Source: Hofstenia miamia (Eukaryota > Xenacoelomorpha > Acoela). From it: a stretch of DNA of 64,000 bases. Where the stretch lies: contig SCFE01000108.1 of NCBI GenBank assembly GCA_004352715.1, positions 245,594 to 309,593 on the forward strand. The letters run 5' to 3'. Below are positions 49,149 to 58,651 of the stretch, in pieces (within the stretch, counting starts at the first letter, position 1; every line of letters starts with the position of its first letter). The notes beneath the pieces were generated by a model that was not told the origin of the DNA, ran no database searches, and saw only the letters and a list, made by a program, of their open reading frames with translations. A program made the position numbers and the translations under genes.

Positions 49149-49620
49149 CAGGGTGAGTCACATGAAACGGATGTTCTTAGGACGCTCCTTTCTCTCCTTG
49201 AGTAAGGGATGTAGAGTGAAGAAAGTAGTCTTTAAACCTGCTTTAGATACCGTTTAGTTTGTTTAGTTGTTTGTCTTTCACGGTAATCGAAGTGGTTTGG
49301 GTAAAGGGGGATTTTTTGGTACATTCGTTTTTGAAGAATGGAAGAAAAGCACCAGTTTCTTCAGACTCCTGTGTTCAAATGCTTGAAAACTGGTTCTTTC
49401 CTGAGTTTCGCAGACGAGGAATGAATAGGGTATCAATGTGGTTTCAACAAGATTGGCCACCGCTCAAACAGCGAGAGAGTCTATGACGGCTGTTTGAGCT
49501 GCATTCCTGTCATTTCATGCTTTGAAGATCACGCGTCTATGCAGGGGGGGGGAAGCCCCGCACACTTCTACGATTGAAGAATTTAATATATCACAACATC
49601 CAAAGCTTAGTTCTTGGCGC
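49149..49620 (+). pseudogene. Mariner-related DDE transposase fragment
   Basis: It starts with an element-like CAGGGTGAGTCACATGAAAC. From 49259 a frame reads VIEVVWVKGDFLVHSFLKNG, then SDSCVQMLENWFFPEF and VSMWFQQDWPP. The order '(V)W-x-GD/GP-x-F ... Y/C-x-x-ML ... FQQDxxPPH' is that of the second catalytic Asp region of mariner-related and DUF4817-linked transposases. A stop follows at 49486 and the C-terminus is not recovered. Confidence 0.6.
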
Positions 49621-50005
49621 TACTTACTACACAGGCAGCTAGACACGACTTGAAACTATTTTAGTTGCTTTGTTCTTATCCTCAACGTTAAATCCAAGTA
49701 GCTAGATTGTGCAAGAATTTAGCCAATTTGTTTTATCTTTCAGAGGAAGTGATTTTTCGGAGTTTCCTGTATTCTGATTTAAATTTGACTGCACAACAGC
49801 CAAATTCTGGAATTTTTAAAGGATATTGAAAAAGATGAAGCAGTGAAATGAAACCTGTTCAGCAAACTGGAATGAAAGTGAAAACTTCAAAGCCGCTAAA
49901 ACAATTATAGTACTGGCGTAGCCAGCAACGCTATTTTCCAAAACCAGGGGGTCAAATCAAAAACCAGGGGGTACATCACGAATCCTTGCATTTATTGTAA
50001 AATAT

Positions 50006-50023
50006 CTGTCTCTTATACACATC
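50006..50023. other. Tn5 mosaic-end (Nextera adapter) sequence, probable artefact
   Basis: CTGTCTCTTATACACATC equals 18 of the 19 bases of the Tn5 mosaic end used in transposase-based libraries. A chance match of this length in 64 kb is very unlikely. It probably marks a junction adapter left in an assembled read, so the sequences on the two sides may not be neighbours. Confidence 0.8.
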
Positions 50024-50109
50024 GCAATGTACCAAAATATGATGCAGACAGAGCTCAGGCATGGACAGTAACAAAGTAAAATGCAAAGTATAACAAAAAA
50101 GTAAATGAT

Positions 50110-50793
50110 TTAACTAAGTTTAAGGCGCCGCGTCTTACTACAAAAAATATTCAAAATATGATGTTTGTTAATTTTTTCCAACTCCTCTCGCTCCGACGAT
50201 AGAAATGAGAGGTGGAACGCTCGAGCAGTGAGCATCGTTGACCGAAGGCAACTTTTTAACAGAGTAACTGTTGAAAAAAAACGCTCAACAGTGCAACTGG
50301 TTGAGGACTGAGTTACAATATATAGCAGCGCTTTATGAACGTGTGGGAAGATTTCTGAATCCGTTCGCTCCAACAATGTCGTGAATGATATTTTATCATT
50401 ACCGACATCAGAAATGATCTTTTTGTAGAACTCTATGCATGTTGCAAATTCATGTGGAGGAATATCCGTCATAGCAGACGGAAAAGTGTCATCTATTAAA
50501 GACCAGTCCCCAAAGCAGCAGCTTTGGGGATGAAAAATGCTACATGACTTCATGACCATTTTGGCTTCGTCCGAAAATCGTGATTCCATTTCCATGAGAA
50601 TGATGTCAATAATCTCGTAAAACCATGGTTTCATACTGGCGTTGTCTTTAATTGATCTCACTTTCAATGATTCAATATTTGTGCTACCATAATAAATCTT
50701 AAATCCCCGAGAAACAAATCCTACATCAAAATCAGGTTGCAGAAAAGGACGACAAGCCGAGCAATAAACTTTATCCCCTGAAATATCAATCAA
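50110..50793 (-). pseudogene. hAT transposase, internally deleted, with C-terminal dimerisation domain
   Basis: This 227-codon frame begins with DKVYCSACRPFLQPDF, a fragment of a zinc finger of TTF type. It jumps to the C-terminal half with KPWFYEIIDIILMEMESRF. The end contains STSCTVERFFSTVTLLKSCL then RSTML, the hAT dimerisation motif (C-x-ER-x-FS...K-x-x-LRSTM). The RNase H-like catalytic core between them is missing. Confidence 0.75.
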
Positions 50794-50802
50794 TGGGAAA
50801 TT

Positions 50803-51099
50803 TTATACTAATACGCAGAAAAGCGCACTTGTCTTCCACAAATTGTGCATAAAGGCACCAAGGACCGGTTTGGACGGCGGCTCTCCAATTTGAGACAAAT
50901 TGGTTGCGATGGTGGCTGCAAGATTAACTGTGGAAGATGATGGCAGATCACGTGAAGATGTGGCAGACGATGGCAAAATACTGGGTGTGAAAGATGATGC
51001 CTCCTTCGATGGTTTTTTCGGAACGAACTTAAAATAATCCACCAAACTCATGAAATCATTAAAACGACAAGAAAAGGTAACTAATCTTCCGAAGCACAA
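50803..51099 (-). pseudogene. hAT transposase N-terminal fragment
   Basis: A frame just upstream of the previous piece, separated by a stop. SLVDYFKFVPKKPSKEASS resembles the '(L)xxFF-x(3)KKP' start of ZMYM1-like hAT proteins, and a serine/threonine-rich linker follows. Confidence 0.5.
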
Positions 51100-52059
51100 A
51101 AAATTTAAACATATTTAAAATAAACTAATATATTTAAAATAAAATGAACAAAATAATAAAACAAAACAAAAAAAAATCTAAAACTACCAGTTGTTGCACA
51201 CAAAACTCCTCAAGTGTACAATCAACAAAATTGGCAGAGGTCTAAATTTACCGCTATATGGCTTTTGAATTTCATGTCAGTCAATAGTTAGACTAGTGAT
51301 TGGTTCAAAAGTGATCTGTCACATTTGAAAGAATTGCACGTCTAGCTAACAGAAATAATTAGCGATGTGACGATCACAAGCAAATCGAACGCGCACTGTT
51401 AAATTGGAAAAAGTCATTAAAAGTCATATTTTAAAAAGCTTAGGTCATATTTAGAATATTTGGTCGCCTTACTGATCATGATAAAACATCTTTAGAAATA
51501 CAATTAACAATTATTATTTTATTCCTCCCTAGCTCAATAAATTATTAATTATAAATATACATTCAGCATTAACTATGAGTTATTAATATTATTTTCTTAC
51601 AAAAAGGTATGGAACACATCTGCGCACATTTAACTTACATTGGGGCAAAATTTCCTCCAATTGAATTTAATATTTTATTAACATTAAAAAAACATTCAGG
51701 AATTTTCAATTAACTTTTGCAGATTTTTAAATATAATTTTAGTTCAATATTTTGCTGGATTTCTTGCCGATTAATTTCATTACTTAACGCATTTATGAAG
51801 ATCAAGTTGCATTAAATTTGACATTTAATTAATAACTTTTTTGAATTAGTAATACGTAAAATTTTGCAAAAATAACAAAAAATGTTTAGAAATAGACTGT
51901 TCTTGATAAAACACGTTCCTCTCCACATCAAAAAGATTTACTATTTGCATATTTCACTGTTTTTTGAGATTGGATCAGCAGACACAAATATTAACACTTG
52001 AATATCTGTAATTTTATATACCCTAAGAGCCTAAAACAGTTGTTTTGACTTTTTTACTT

Positions 52060-52660
52060 TAGTCACTGTGAGCATTCTCATATAGCTAAAGTCAAAAATT
52101 TTTGCCACATTATAAACACATTTTTGATAACAAACGAAAGACAAATAGAGTCTTATAAAATATATTTGAAAATATTGTTGTCTCAGCTTGTTAGCTTGTT
52201 ACCTGGTGACAAAGTTATTTGACAAGTTTGCCATGCAAAGCGTAACACGCAGATAAACGCCTTGAAATTGAATTAATTAAACGGACTCTAACTTCTTGAG
52301 TTATTTGGTGTTGCGATTCAAAGAATCTTTCAGATTTTTGGGATTTTTTCTCCACAAAATCCTTCAGAATCTGCCATACGTTCTCTATGGGTACTAGATC
52401 TGGCGAATTCTGTGGCATTTCATAACTTGAATATTATAACTCTTTTGTCGATTTTGAGGTATGAAGGGGTTCTCCATCTTGTTCTAAGATCCATGAATCG
52501 GGATATAAGCAGGTTGTGTATGGCACAAATTCCTCGAGTATTTGGCAATATTTTGAACTATTAATTGTACCAATGTGAAAACTAATGATAGTCAAATTTT
52601 AAAAAGTGGCCACATTTTTTGATTTGAGCTATACCTAAAAAATATTATTTTTGGGAAAGC
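52060..52660 (-). mobile_element. Shortened Tc1-like element with paired ends
   Basis: ATATAGCTAAAGTCAAAAAT with TTTTGCCAC (about 52081-52109) is the inverse of GTGGCCACATTTTTTGATTT with GAGCTATAC (about 52608-52635), so the two form imperfect terminal inverted repeats. Between them the minus strand keeps LEQDGEPLHTSKS (second Asp, near 52480) and NSPDLVPIENVWQILKDFVE (the SPDLNPIEN box). The N-terminal two thirds are missing. Confidence 0.55.
52215..52418 (-). pseudogene. Tc1 transposase C-terminal fragment
   Basis: MPQNSPDLVPIENVWQILKD opens this 67-codon frame and carries the third-catalytic-residue box of Tc1 (SPDLNPIEN). SISRRLSACYALHGKLVK near the end matches the 'SMPRRLxAVIxxxG' C-terminus. 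The part with the second Asp lies upstream in another frame (52440-52540). Confidence 0.8.
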
Positions 52661-53646
52661 GTATATTAAGCTATAATTTGTTGAGATATTGCTGCGCATA
52701 ATACATGGGTTTATGACAGCAAAATCTTACATATTGTAAGAAACTGCAACTGGCTACATGCGTTTAAATTGTTTAATATTGTAATCTTGGCCATTAATAC
52801 AACCACCCCACGATTGTTTTCATTGTAGAAAAGAATGACACCAGTTTTCTACCAAGTTGTTTTTTGTGCATTTTTGATGACCATGAGACATTTTGAGGTC
52901 TTACTCTGACATGAAGAAATAAACCCGTAATCATCTGCTTAATAAAAAATTGTGTTATGCAATAGTTTTTCAAGTTGAGTAATGAAAAATCCTCTACTGT
53001 TAGTCTAATATTATTATTTCACATAAATTCTTAGAATTATCATTTGATTTAAATATATTTTGATATAAATGTTGAAACTCGATTGAAATTTTGCAATCTT
53101 TTTTAAAATAGCATTTATTAGACAAAACTAATTTGTTTTTGTAGTAATTTGGTATAAATATAATTGGCGTCAATGCAGAATCAATGTGGCACATAGAACC
53201 AATCACTGTGCAATGAAAATTTTCCCTGTAAGTCCGATAAACTATTGTCTCACTTCAGACCATTTTTGAAAATAGGGAATGAACTCGGGGTATATCGAGT
53301 GCAATTGTCTTACATGCTTCTATTTCGTGCGGTTTTAAATTGAGCTTTGCAGCAAATTTGGAATTTCTGCTTTCATTCAATATATCACATTTTCAATTCT
53401 ATAACAACTTAAAGGTTAAGTTCTTAAACATACTTTGTCATACTTAGCACTAAATAAGTTCAATATGTTTCTCTAGAAAATTTATTGTTATTCACAACAA
53501 CCAAATTTTAAATAAGCTTAAAAGTATTGTTTAAGTAAAATGGTTGCAATAAGAGATTTATAAGCAAGTTTTACATAATAAAAATATAAATTACATGCAT
53601 TTCTATATTAATAATATAGATTTAGTAAAATATACTTAGATCTTAC

Positions 53647-53812
53647 CAATCGTTGAGACAACTGTCAGAACAAAGTAGAATGAACCTGCAAAATCCCATT
53701 TTGGATTTCTTTCTATTTTAATGTGGATATTTTCAATTTCCCGTACTTCGCTAAGAAATGCCTCTAGTGCGTTTTCTGATATGTTATTTGATTTAAGGAA
53801 GTAAGATCTAAC
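53647..53812 (-). CDS. KCNK13-like: THIK-type K2P potassium channel, exon with cap helix and pore 1
   Basis: An exon without ATG on the minus strand. After acceptor ATATTTAG it reads VRSYFLKSNNISENALEAFL, then SEVREIENIHIKIERNPKWD (extracellular cap helices) and FAGSFYFVLTVVSTI-G, ending ATTG|GTAAG. The RWDF-x(2)-FYFV-x-TVVSTIG string is the first pore helix of THIK channels, and the N(N)IS-x(4)-FL cap sequence fits too. A second AG five bases in offers an alternative start (53807). The preceding exon with TM1 is not in the readable part of the window. Confidence 0.88.
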
Positions 53813-55267
53813 CTAAATATTTCACAAATATTGCAAAATTTATAAGTCTTGAATATGAAGGTCAAATAACGTAAATCGCCCTTCATGACCCTAATTGATC
53901 TTCTTGTTAACGAATCGCTTTCATTGAATGGGGTGTGGGGAAAAATAGCAAAATTTCAAAAATATGGCCTACTATGAAATACTTCACACAAATAAACCCA
54001 AATACAGTAAATTTAAATACTTCACACAAATAAACCCAAATACAGTAAATTTTGTATAATTTAATTACAATGTGTTGAAATGTAAAATTTACATTTTGAA
54101 ATATTACATTAGTATTATATACTCTATTAAAAATCAATTTATATTTCTTAGTTTCATTGTGCAGACATTCCAACAAAACCAACTTTATGATAATAAAATG
54201 GATCTAAAATGAGCGCTACTGGCATTAATTTAAATAGGGCGGGCCGTTCTTTTGCTAAATTTTCTGCCCGTGTCCACCTCCAATCGTTTGTGTTGCAACT
54301 AGTCGGCAATGGCTGGATTTTAGATGAAATTATTTTAGTTTCTGTAATTATTCTAAAATTAAGCAAAATAAAGCACAGATGGCATAGCCATTTTCTATTA
54401 TCTTTTGAACAAGTTACTCAGTGACCCAGAATCAGAAGCCACTTCACTCGGTGTCCTCTTTAAATCAGAGTAAAAGTTTTACGCAAACTGAAGTAGAAAC
54501 TATTCAGAACATATCATTTCAGAATATTGAAAATGTAAAACATAAATGCAATACAAATTGCGAAAAAAGTATTTTTATTTCTTCATCAAATAAATAATTC
54601 TTATGTAATTGAAGAATAGAAATATTCCCATTTTCAGAAGTTTTGATAAGAACACTGACCAAATATTAATTTTGCTTGAATTGAGCATTGGTAGTTAAAG
54701 AAATTAAAAATATTAAAAATATATTATAGGGTTATTAATCTGATAGCACAAATGGTATTCTTAAATATTACAGATTATGAAATCAATATTTAAAACAATG
54801 AGCTCACGATCAACAATATCTTTATAACAATATCACTAAAAACTCATTGAAAGCTTATAGGAAGGCAAACCCATACAGAAATTAAGAATGGAAGAAAGGA
54901 AGTGGTAGACCATCGATTTTGTATTGAAAATGAAGAAAAGCCTCATTCAAGAAGCCTGTAAAATCCCAATTTTAACCAAAAACAGCAGAAAGATATCTTT
55001 TTGCAAGAAATGGACATTTCTTTGAAAACATTAAATTACAGATTAATTTATTATCTAGCTGTCCAAAAGACAGTCAAAGATATCTTATCTGCCATAAACA
55101 AGATCTTGCATAAATATCATAGTTTGGACTACTCTCAGTTACCTAGGTTTTGTCGGTAGCCAATATATACGTAATCGACATCTCCAATCAATTGCGCAAA
55201 TTCCCATATACCAATGCCAACAGAAATATACAAACTTGCTACCATAACTATATATATATATATATAG
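53813..55267. other. AT-rich sequence 5' of the cap/pore-1 exon
   Basis: It contains a 38-bp tandem duplication (53977-54052). A GC-richer patch at 54205-54340, open on both strands, encodes no recognised protein. A short TA tract at 55249-55266 abuts the transposon below. Confidence 0.45.
53977..54052. repeat. Perfect 38-bp tandem duplication
   Basis: Two identical 38-bp units (53977-54014 and 54015-54052), each starting AAATACTTCACACAAATAAA. Their identity implies a recent event or an assembly error. Confidence 0.9.
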
Positions 55268-55511
55268 TAGGGTGGTCCTTATTTTTCAACTTTCAAAATT
55301 TTAACCTCCCACCCTATTATTTTAATCTACTATATGAATTAACATTATTGGTAAATTTTTTTCTTAATTGGTTAATATTTAGGGTATGCTCAATGCGAGT
55401 GAAGTTTTGCATAACCGGCCTATAGAATAGATTGCCTGCTGTAAGTCAAAGTAATAAACATACATACTAAGCAAACAGTTTTATGTTAAACGTTCCAACA
55501 CATATTACAAA

Positions 55512-55739
55512 TTACTGGTTTAGTTCCTGCAGTGCTTGAACAGTTGTCGACTTAGATGAGTCAGGAAAGCGCTGTCGATGTTCCTTAACAATTTGCAATG
55601 CAAACTGCATTTGGTCTTCATTTTTGGAGAGTAGCAAATTATATTCCTGCATCAGTGCTACACCACGTTCAGCAGTGTCATTTACTACACGCAGTTCACT
55701 GATGACTGATTCAGCTTCCAGGTAGCTCTCATTGATCAA
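55512..55739 (-). pseudogene. Transposase-like protein, C-terminal part after a frameshift
   Basis: This 75-codon frame (INESYLEAESVISELRVVND, then TAERGVALMQEYN) continues the long frame upstream. Switching frame near 55802 gives DFFQILRIPDSFLSAEP before it, which joins smoothly to LVINES-type sequence. VVNDTAERG is a motif I associate with a widespread uncharacterised family in arthropods and cnidarians. The helical, charged end (KEHRQRFPDSSKST) fits a C-terminus. Confidence 0.7.
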
Positions 55740-57307
55740 CCATGTACAAGGCTCTGCAGAGAGGAATGAATCTGGAATGCGCAGAATTTGAAAGAAATCC
55801 TTGTATTGTGTGTAACAAAATAATGCACCTGTTTGTTGTGGATTGTGGCATGGTCTACCGTAATGCGCTTCTGTGGTGGTTCATGTGTTCCTTGATGAGC
55901 GAGTGCATCTACCATGGCTTTTTTCTCTACTGCATCAACGTTACGATCAAAAAAGGCCAGTGCAATCAGCTCTTCACTTAGGTACCATAGCTGGCCACAC
56001 AATTTCTTCATAGCAGCGACATGTGCTTCAGAACTGGATGAAGCCAAGAGTTTCAACAGATTCAGATCATTGGCAGGTGCTGCAGTTGGCAGATAAGACA
56101 AAAACCAGGACTTGATATAAGCCGCAACACCAAAGACACAGAAGTCTGCCAAACCTTGGAGCTCACGGTGTGTCATCCTGAAGCCCGCATCCCTGAAGAT
56201 GTAAATTTTCAGAGCATAAATTAGCCGAGCCATGAAGCGTGCACGATGGATAGCACCTGGCTTTCTGAACTTCAAACCACGTGCAGGAATTCCTCCTAAG
56301 AATATTAAGGAGAGTTCAAGAAGTTCCCGATATTCTTCACGCTGGTGAGACATCTGAAGCTGGTCACTAATGAATACCTTCAGGTCATCCAATACACTAG
56401 CAAGTGCTTCTGCGATGGCTTTAACTTCAATGCCAGGCTTATAATCAGTGACCACAATGTTTGGCCAGTAGGCTTTGAAGCGCTTAAATATTTGGATTTC
56501 AGGGCCACTTGAAGGTCCCATAGTTGTGGAAAAGGCTGCCTCAAGCATGATCTCATGCACATGATGTCTGCATGCTAGGTGAAGGACATTCCTGCCCAGG
56601 CACTGTTCAAATAGTGTGCATGCACCATTTATTCTACCAGTATTGCTGGATGTAGTGTCAAAACTGAGAGCTACGATGCTGTCAGCAATACCCCAATCAG
56701 ACACTGTGTCCATCAGTGCATCAGCTATAGCTTTTCCACTCCCTGAAGACAGTTTAGGAACATAGAGTAGCTGTTCAGTACCAGATCCGGACACAATGAT
56801 TGGCAGGCGATCAACTTTTCTATCTCCAGTAAGATCCTGCATAAGCTTTCCATCCCAATGAAGAACCATTGGTTTCTGGGGATTAAACTCTGATTTCAAT
56901 GTGGATGAAAATGTAGCACGGTGCTTCTGACGGTATCGTCGAATAGATGACCTGTTGAGATTGTAGTCCTCAATGTTTTGGCCAGCTGCATGAATTACTG
57001 GAGCAATGAGCTGTACTGCTTGTCTATCACTCGTTTTTGTACGGTCAAGTGAAGACAGGATCTCAGGAGTTAGAATATTGGTGCGACCACGTTTTCGTTT
57101 GGGAAAACATGGGCCAACAGTAGCTCCTACCTCAGCTGAATCAATTGAATCATCTTCATTTGAAGATGAACCTGATGATTCCAGTGTAACCTTTCTATCA
57201 AGTGCAGTCTTTTCAGCTTGCTGGTGTTTCAGCAACTGAAGTTGGCGTTGTTTTCTAGTTGCTTGCTGTTCGTCTTTTCTGGCCAGGGACATATCAACGC
57301 CTGCCAT
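55736..57307 (-). CDS. Transposase-like protein, main frame (523 codons)
   Basis: It begins MAGVDMSLARKDEQQATRKQ. A basic cluster follows at 69-75 (PKRKRGR, a likely nuclear signal) after an acidic stretch, then a segment with a homeodomain-like helix pattern (SSIRRYRQKHR, about 120-130). The RNase H-like core shows LHWDGK (Asp152), ALSFDTTSSNTG (Asp217) and CRHHVHE (246-252). The spacing of an early Asp, a mid Asp with TxxSN, and a C-x2-H motif recalls hAT transposases, yet the hAT dimerisation motif is absent and the terminal repeats differ. The third acidic residue is uncertain; Glu in the helix near MAIAEALA or EEYRELLE are candidates. The true start lies upstream: the same frame reads NKARRTATQIANEEAFKDTF and FDVAHQDALQNM until one TAA near 57331. 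Activity is thus broken by a nonsense codon and two frameshifts. Confidence 0.8.
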   Translation of the reverse strand: MAGVDMSLARKDEQQATRKQRQLQLLKHQQAEKTALDRKVTLESSGSSSNEDDSIDSAEVGATVGPCFPKRKRGRTNILTPEILSSLDRTKTSDRQAVQLIAPVIHAAGQNIEDYNLNRSSIRRYRQKHRATFSSTLKSEFNPQKPMVLHWDGKLMQDLTGDRKVDRLPIIVSGSGTEQLLYVPKLSSGSGKAIADALMDTVSDWGIADSIVALSFDTTSSNTGRINGACTLFEQCLGRNVLHLACRHHVHEIMLEAAFSTTMGPSSGPEIQIFKRFKAYWPNIVVTDYKPGIEVKAIAEALASVLDDLKVFISDQLQMSHQREEYRELLELSLIFLGGIPARGLKFRKPGAIHRARFMARLIYALKIYIFRDAGFRMTHRELQGLADFCVFGVAAYIKSWFLSYLPTAAPANDLNLLKLLASSSSEAHVAAMKKLCGQLWYLSEELIALAFFDRNVDAVEKKAMVDALAHQGTHEPPQKRITVDHATIHNKQVHYFVTHNTRISFKFCAFQIHSSLQSLVHG

Positions 57308-57366
57308 TACTCCCTGCCTTCCTTTCTCTTGTTAAGACAACAAGAATTGCTTATCTTCTTCCACTT

Positions 57367-57753
57367 TCATATTCTGCAATGCATCCTGATGAGCGACATC
57401 AAACAGATCATTGAAGGTGTCTTTAAAGGCTTCCTCATTTGCAATTTGGGTTGCTGTTCTTCGGGCCTTGTTCTTCTTAAGCCCCTCCCATTTTTAACCA
57501 ATTCCTCCAGATGAGAGACAGCATGATCAGAACGGCGCATAGGTATCCTTGCTCTGTCCCAGAACAACTGCACTTCTTCAATAACACTGACAGCTGCACC
57601 GTGTTTTGTCCTAGAAGATTTCAACTTATGAGTATAAAGCCGTAGCACATCACTGACTGATGGTAGTTTAGAACCGTGAAGAATTTCAACTGTTGAGCCA
57701 AGGAGATAAACCTCAGTATTACTGCGTGTTGATACTGTTGCAGTATTAGACAT
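57367..57753 (-). pseudogene. Transposase-like protein, N-terminal part before a frameshift
   Basis: MSNTATVSTRSNTEVYLLGS begins near the 5' end of the element. LPSVSDVLRLYTHKL and a helix FWDRARIPMRRSDHAVSHLE follow. At about 57495 (a run of G/A) the coding signal moves to the frame that reads LKKNKARRTATQ, which connects to the long frame. The part of this frame after 57495 is out-of-frame noise. Confidence 0.65.
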
Positions 57754-58651
57754 GACTAGAAAATGTAGGCCTAATTACCTGTGATTCAGCTTTACTTTGA
57801 TACATGTTCAATTAAGATTATACACTACAGAACAATATACATTACATTTTTATTATATATCTAGTTAATATACATATATAACCACAGTTTTGTTTTAATT
57901 CTAATGATTAATTACTAAAGTAACATCATTTTCATGGCCAAGATGTAATTAATATGAGATGTGTAATATTTACAAGATTTCAGTTCAGTTACGCATATAT
58001 ACAAATTTTTATCTTGCTTGAGCATACCCTAAATACAATCTAATCTTTGAAAAATTTTTCACTTTTTCATTTCTCTGGTAGGAGTATCAGATGGGATGGT
58101 GGGAGCTTAGAAAAATTAAAAAAAAAAATTCAGTCCATATAAGGACCACCCTAATATATATGCATATATATATAAAGCTAAGCTTCAACGTAAAGACTGA
58201 TTTTTCTGTTACTCATAATACTATAATTTTCTATTACCAGATAATTGGCCTTATCTTCAGCAACCCCTGGTTGGTTTTAAATCAAAGTTTTAATACTAGC
58301 ATCTATCTAGAGATTTATAACACACTAATGTTTTATCCAAAAGCAAAAGAATACTTAATATGTTATTGCAGCTGAGAACTTATTGGTATATTGAGGTTTC
58401 TCGGTAAAATCAAGTAGCTCAGAAGGTCTTTAGATATTTCAAAGCTTTTGAATCTGGTCCTAGAGCGTTGATGAAATTTTTAAAAAGACCTAATTTGCAT
58501 TGGTGGTAGTAAAATATTTTCTGAATTCACTAATGGTACATTTTTTATATTCTGTCCTTAAAGGCCAATCAATTATATCGTATTGGTCTTTTGCCCTGCT
58601 TTGCCATTGACTTATCAATAGATTTTCTCCCTCACTATGCACTCTAATATA

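Larger units (their letters stand above)
49909..51099 (-). mobile_element. hAT-family transposon remnant
   Basis: A terminus of the type AGTACTGGCGTAGCCAGC starts at about 49909. It is followed by two copies of AAACCAGGGGGT, a pattern seen at the ends of ZMYM-type hAT elements. The minus-strand transposase parts lie at 50110-51099. The other terminus was not found. An 18-base adapter-like string lies at 50006-50023 between the terminus and the coding part, so continuity there is doubtful. Confidence 0.6.
42287..53646 (-). other. KCNK13-like: Large intron of the K2P channel gene
   Basis: It begins ATTG|GTAAGATC (53647/53646) and ends ATTTAG at 42287. It holds, from low to high coordinate, the duplicated block around the N at 44005, TA tracts, a short piggyBac derivative, a mariner-like fragment, a hAT remnant and a Tc1-like remnant. 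Plain AT-rich sequence lies between them (42287-43710, 45360-46656, 47234-49148, 51100-52059, 52661-53646). Confidence 0.75.
55268..58153 (-). mobile_element. DNA transposon of unassigned superfamily, nearly intact
   Basis: Perfect 15-bp terminal inverted repeats TAGGGTGGTCCTTAT (55268-55282 and inverse 58139-58153) enclose 2886 bp. A second perfect inverted pair, ATTTAGGGTATGCTCAA, lies at 55377-55393 and 58018-58034, 109 and 119 bp from the ends. CTCCCACC words near 55306 and 58103 (inverse) form a third. TA stands at each border, but TA tracts flank the element, so the target duplication is ambiguous (TA or longer). Minus-strand transposase-like frames fill 57753-55512. Base composition is clearly less AT-rich than the neighbours, in line with recent arrival. 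Confidence 0.85.

Noticed and set aside
49259-49486. Independent gene for the 75-codon plus-strand frame
   Set aside because: Its FQQD box and order of motifs mark it as a transposase fragment next to a mariner-like terminus.
54154-54424. Frames on both strands of a GC-richer patch
   Set aside because: Both strands look equally coding-like and no family or splice border decides between them.
55742-57514. Plus-strand frames opposite the 55-58 kb transposon
   Set aside because: They are shadows of the minus-strand transposase, with no motifs.
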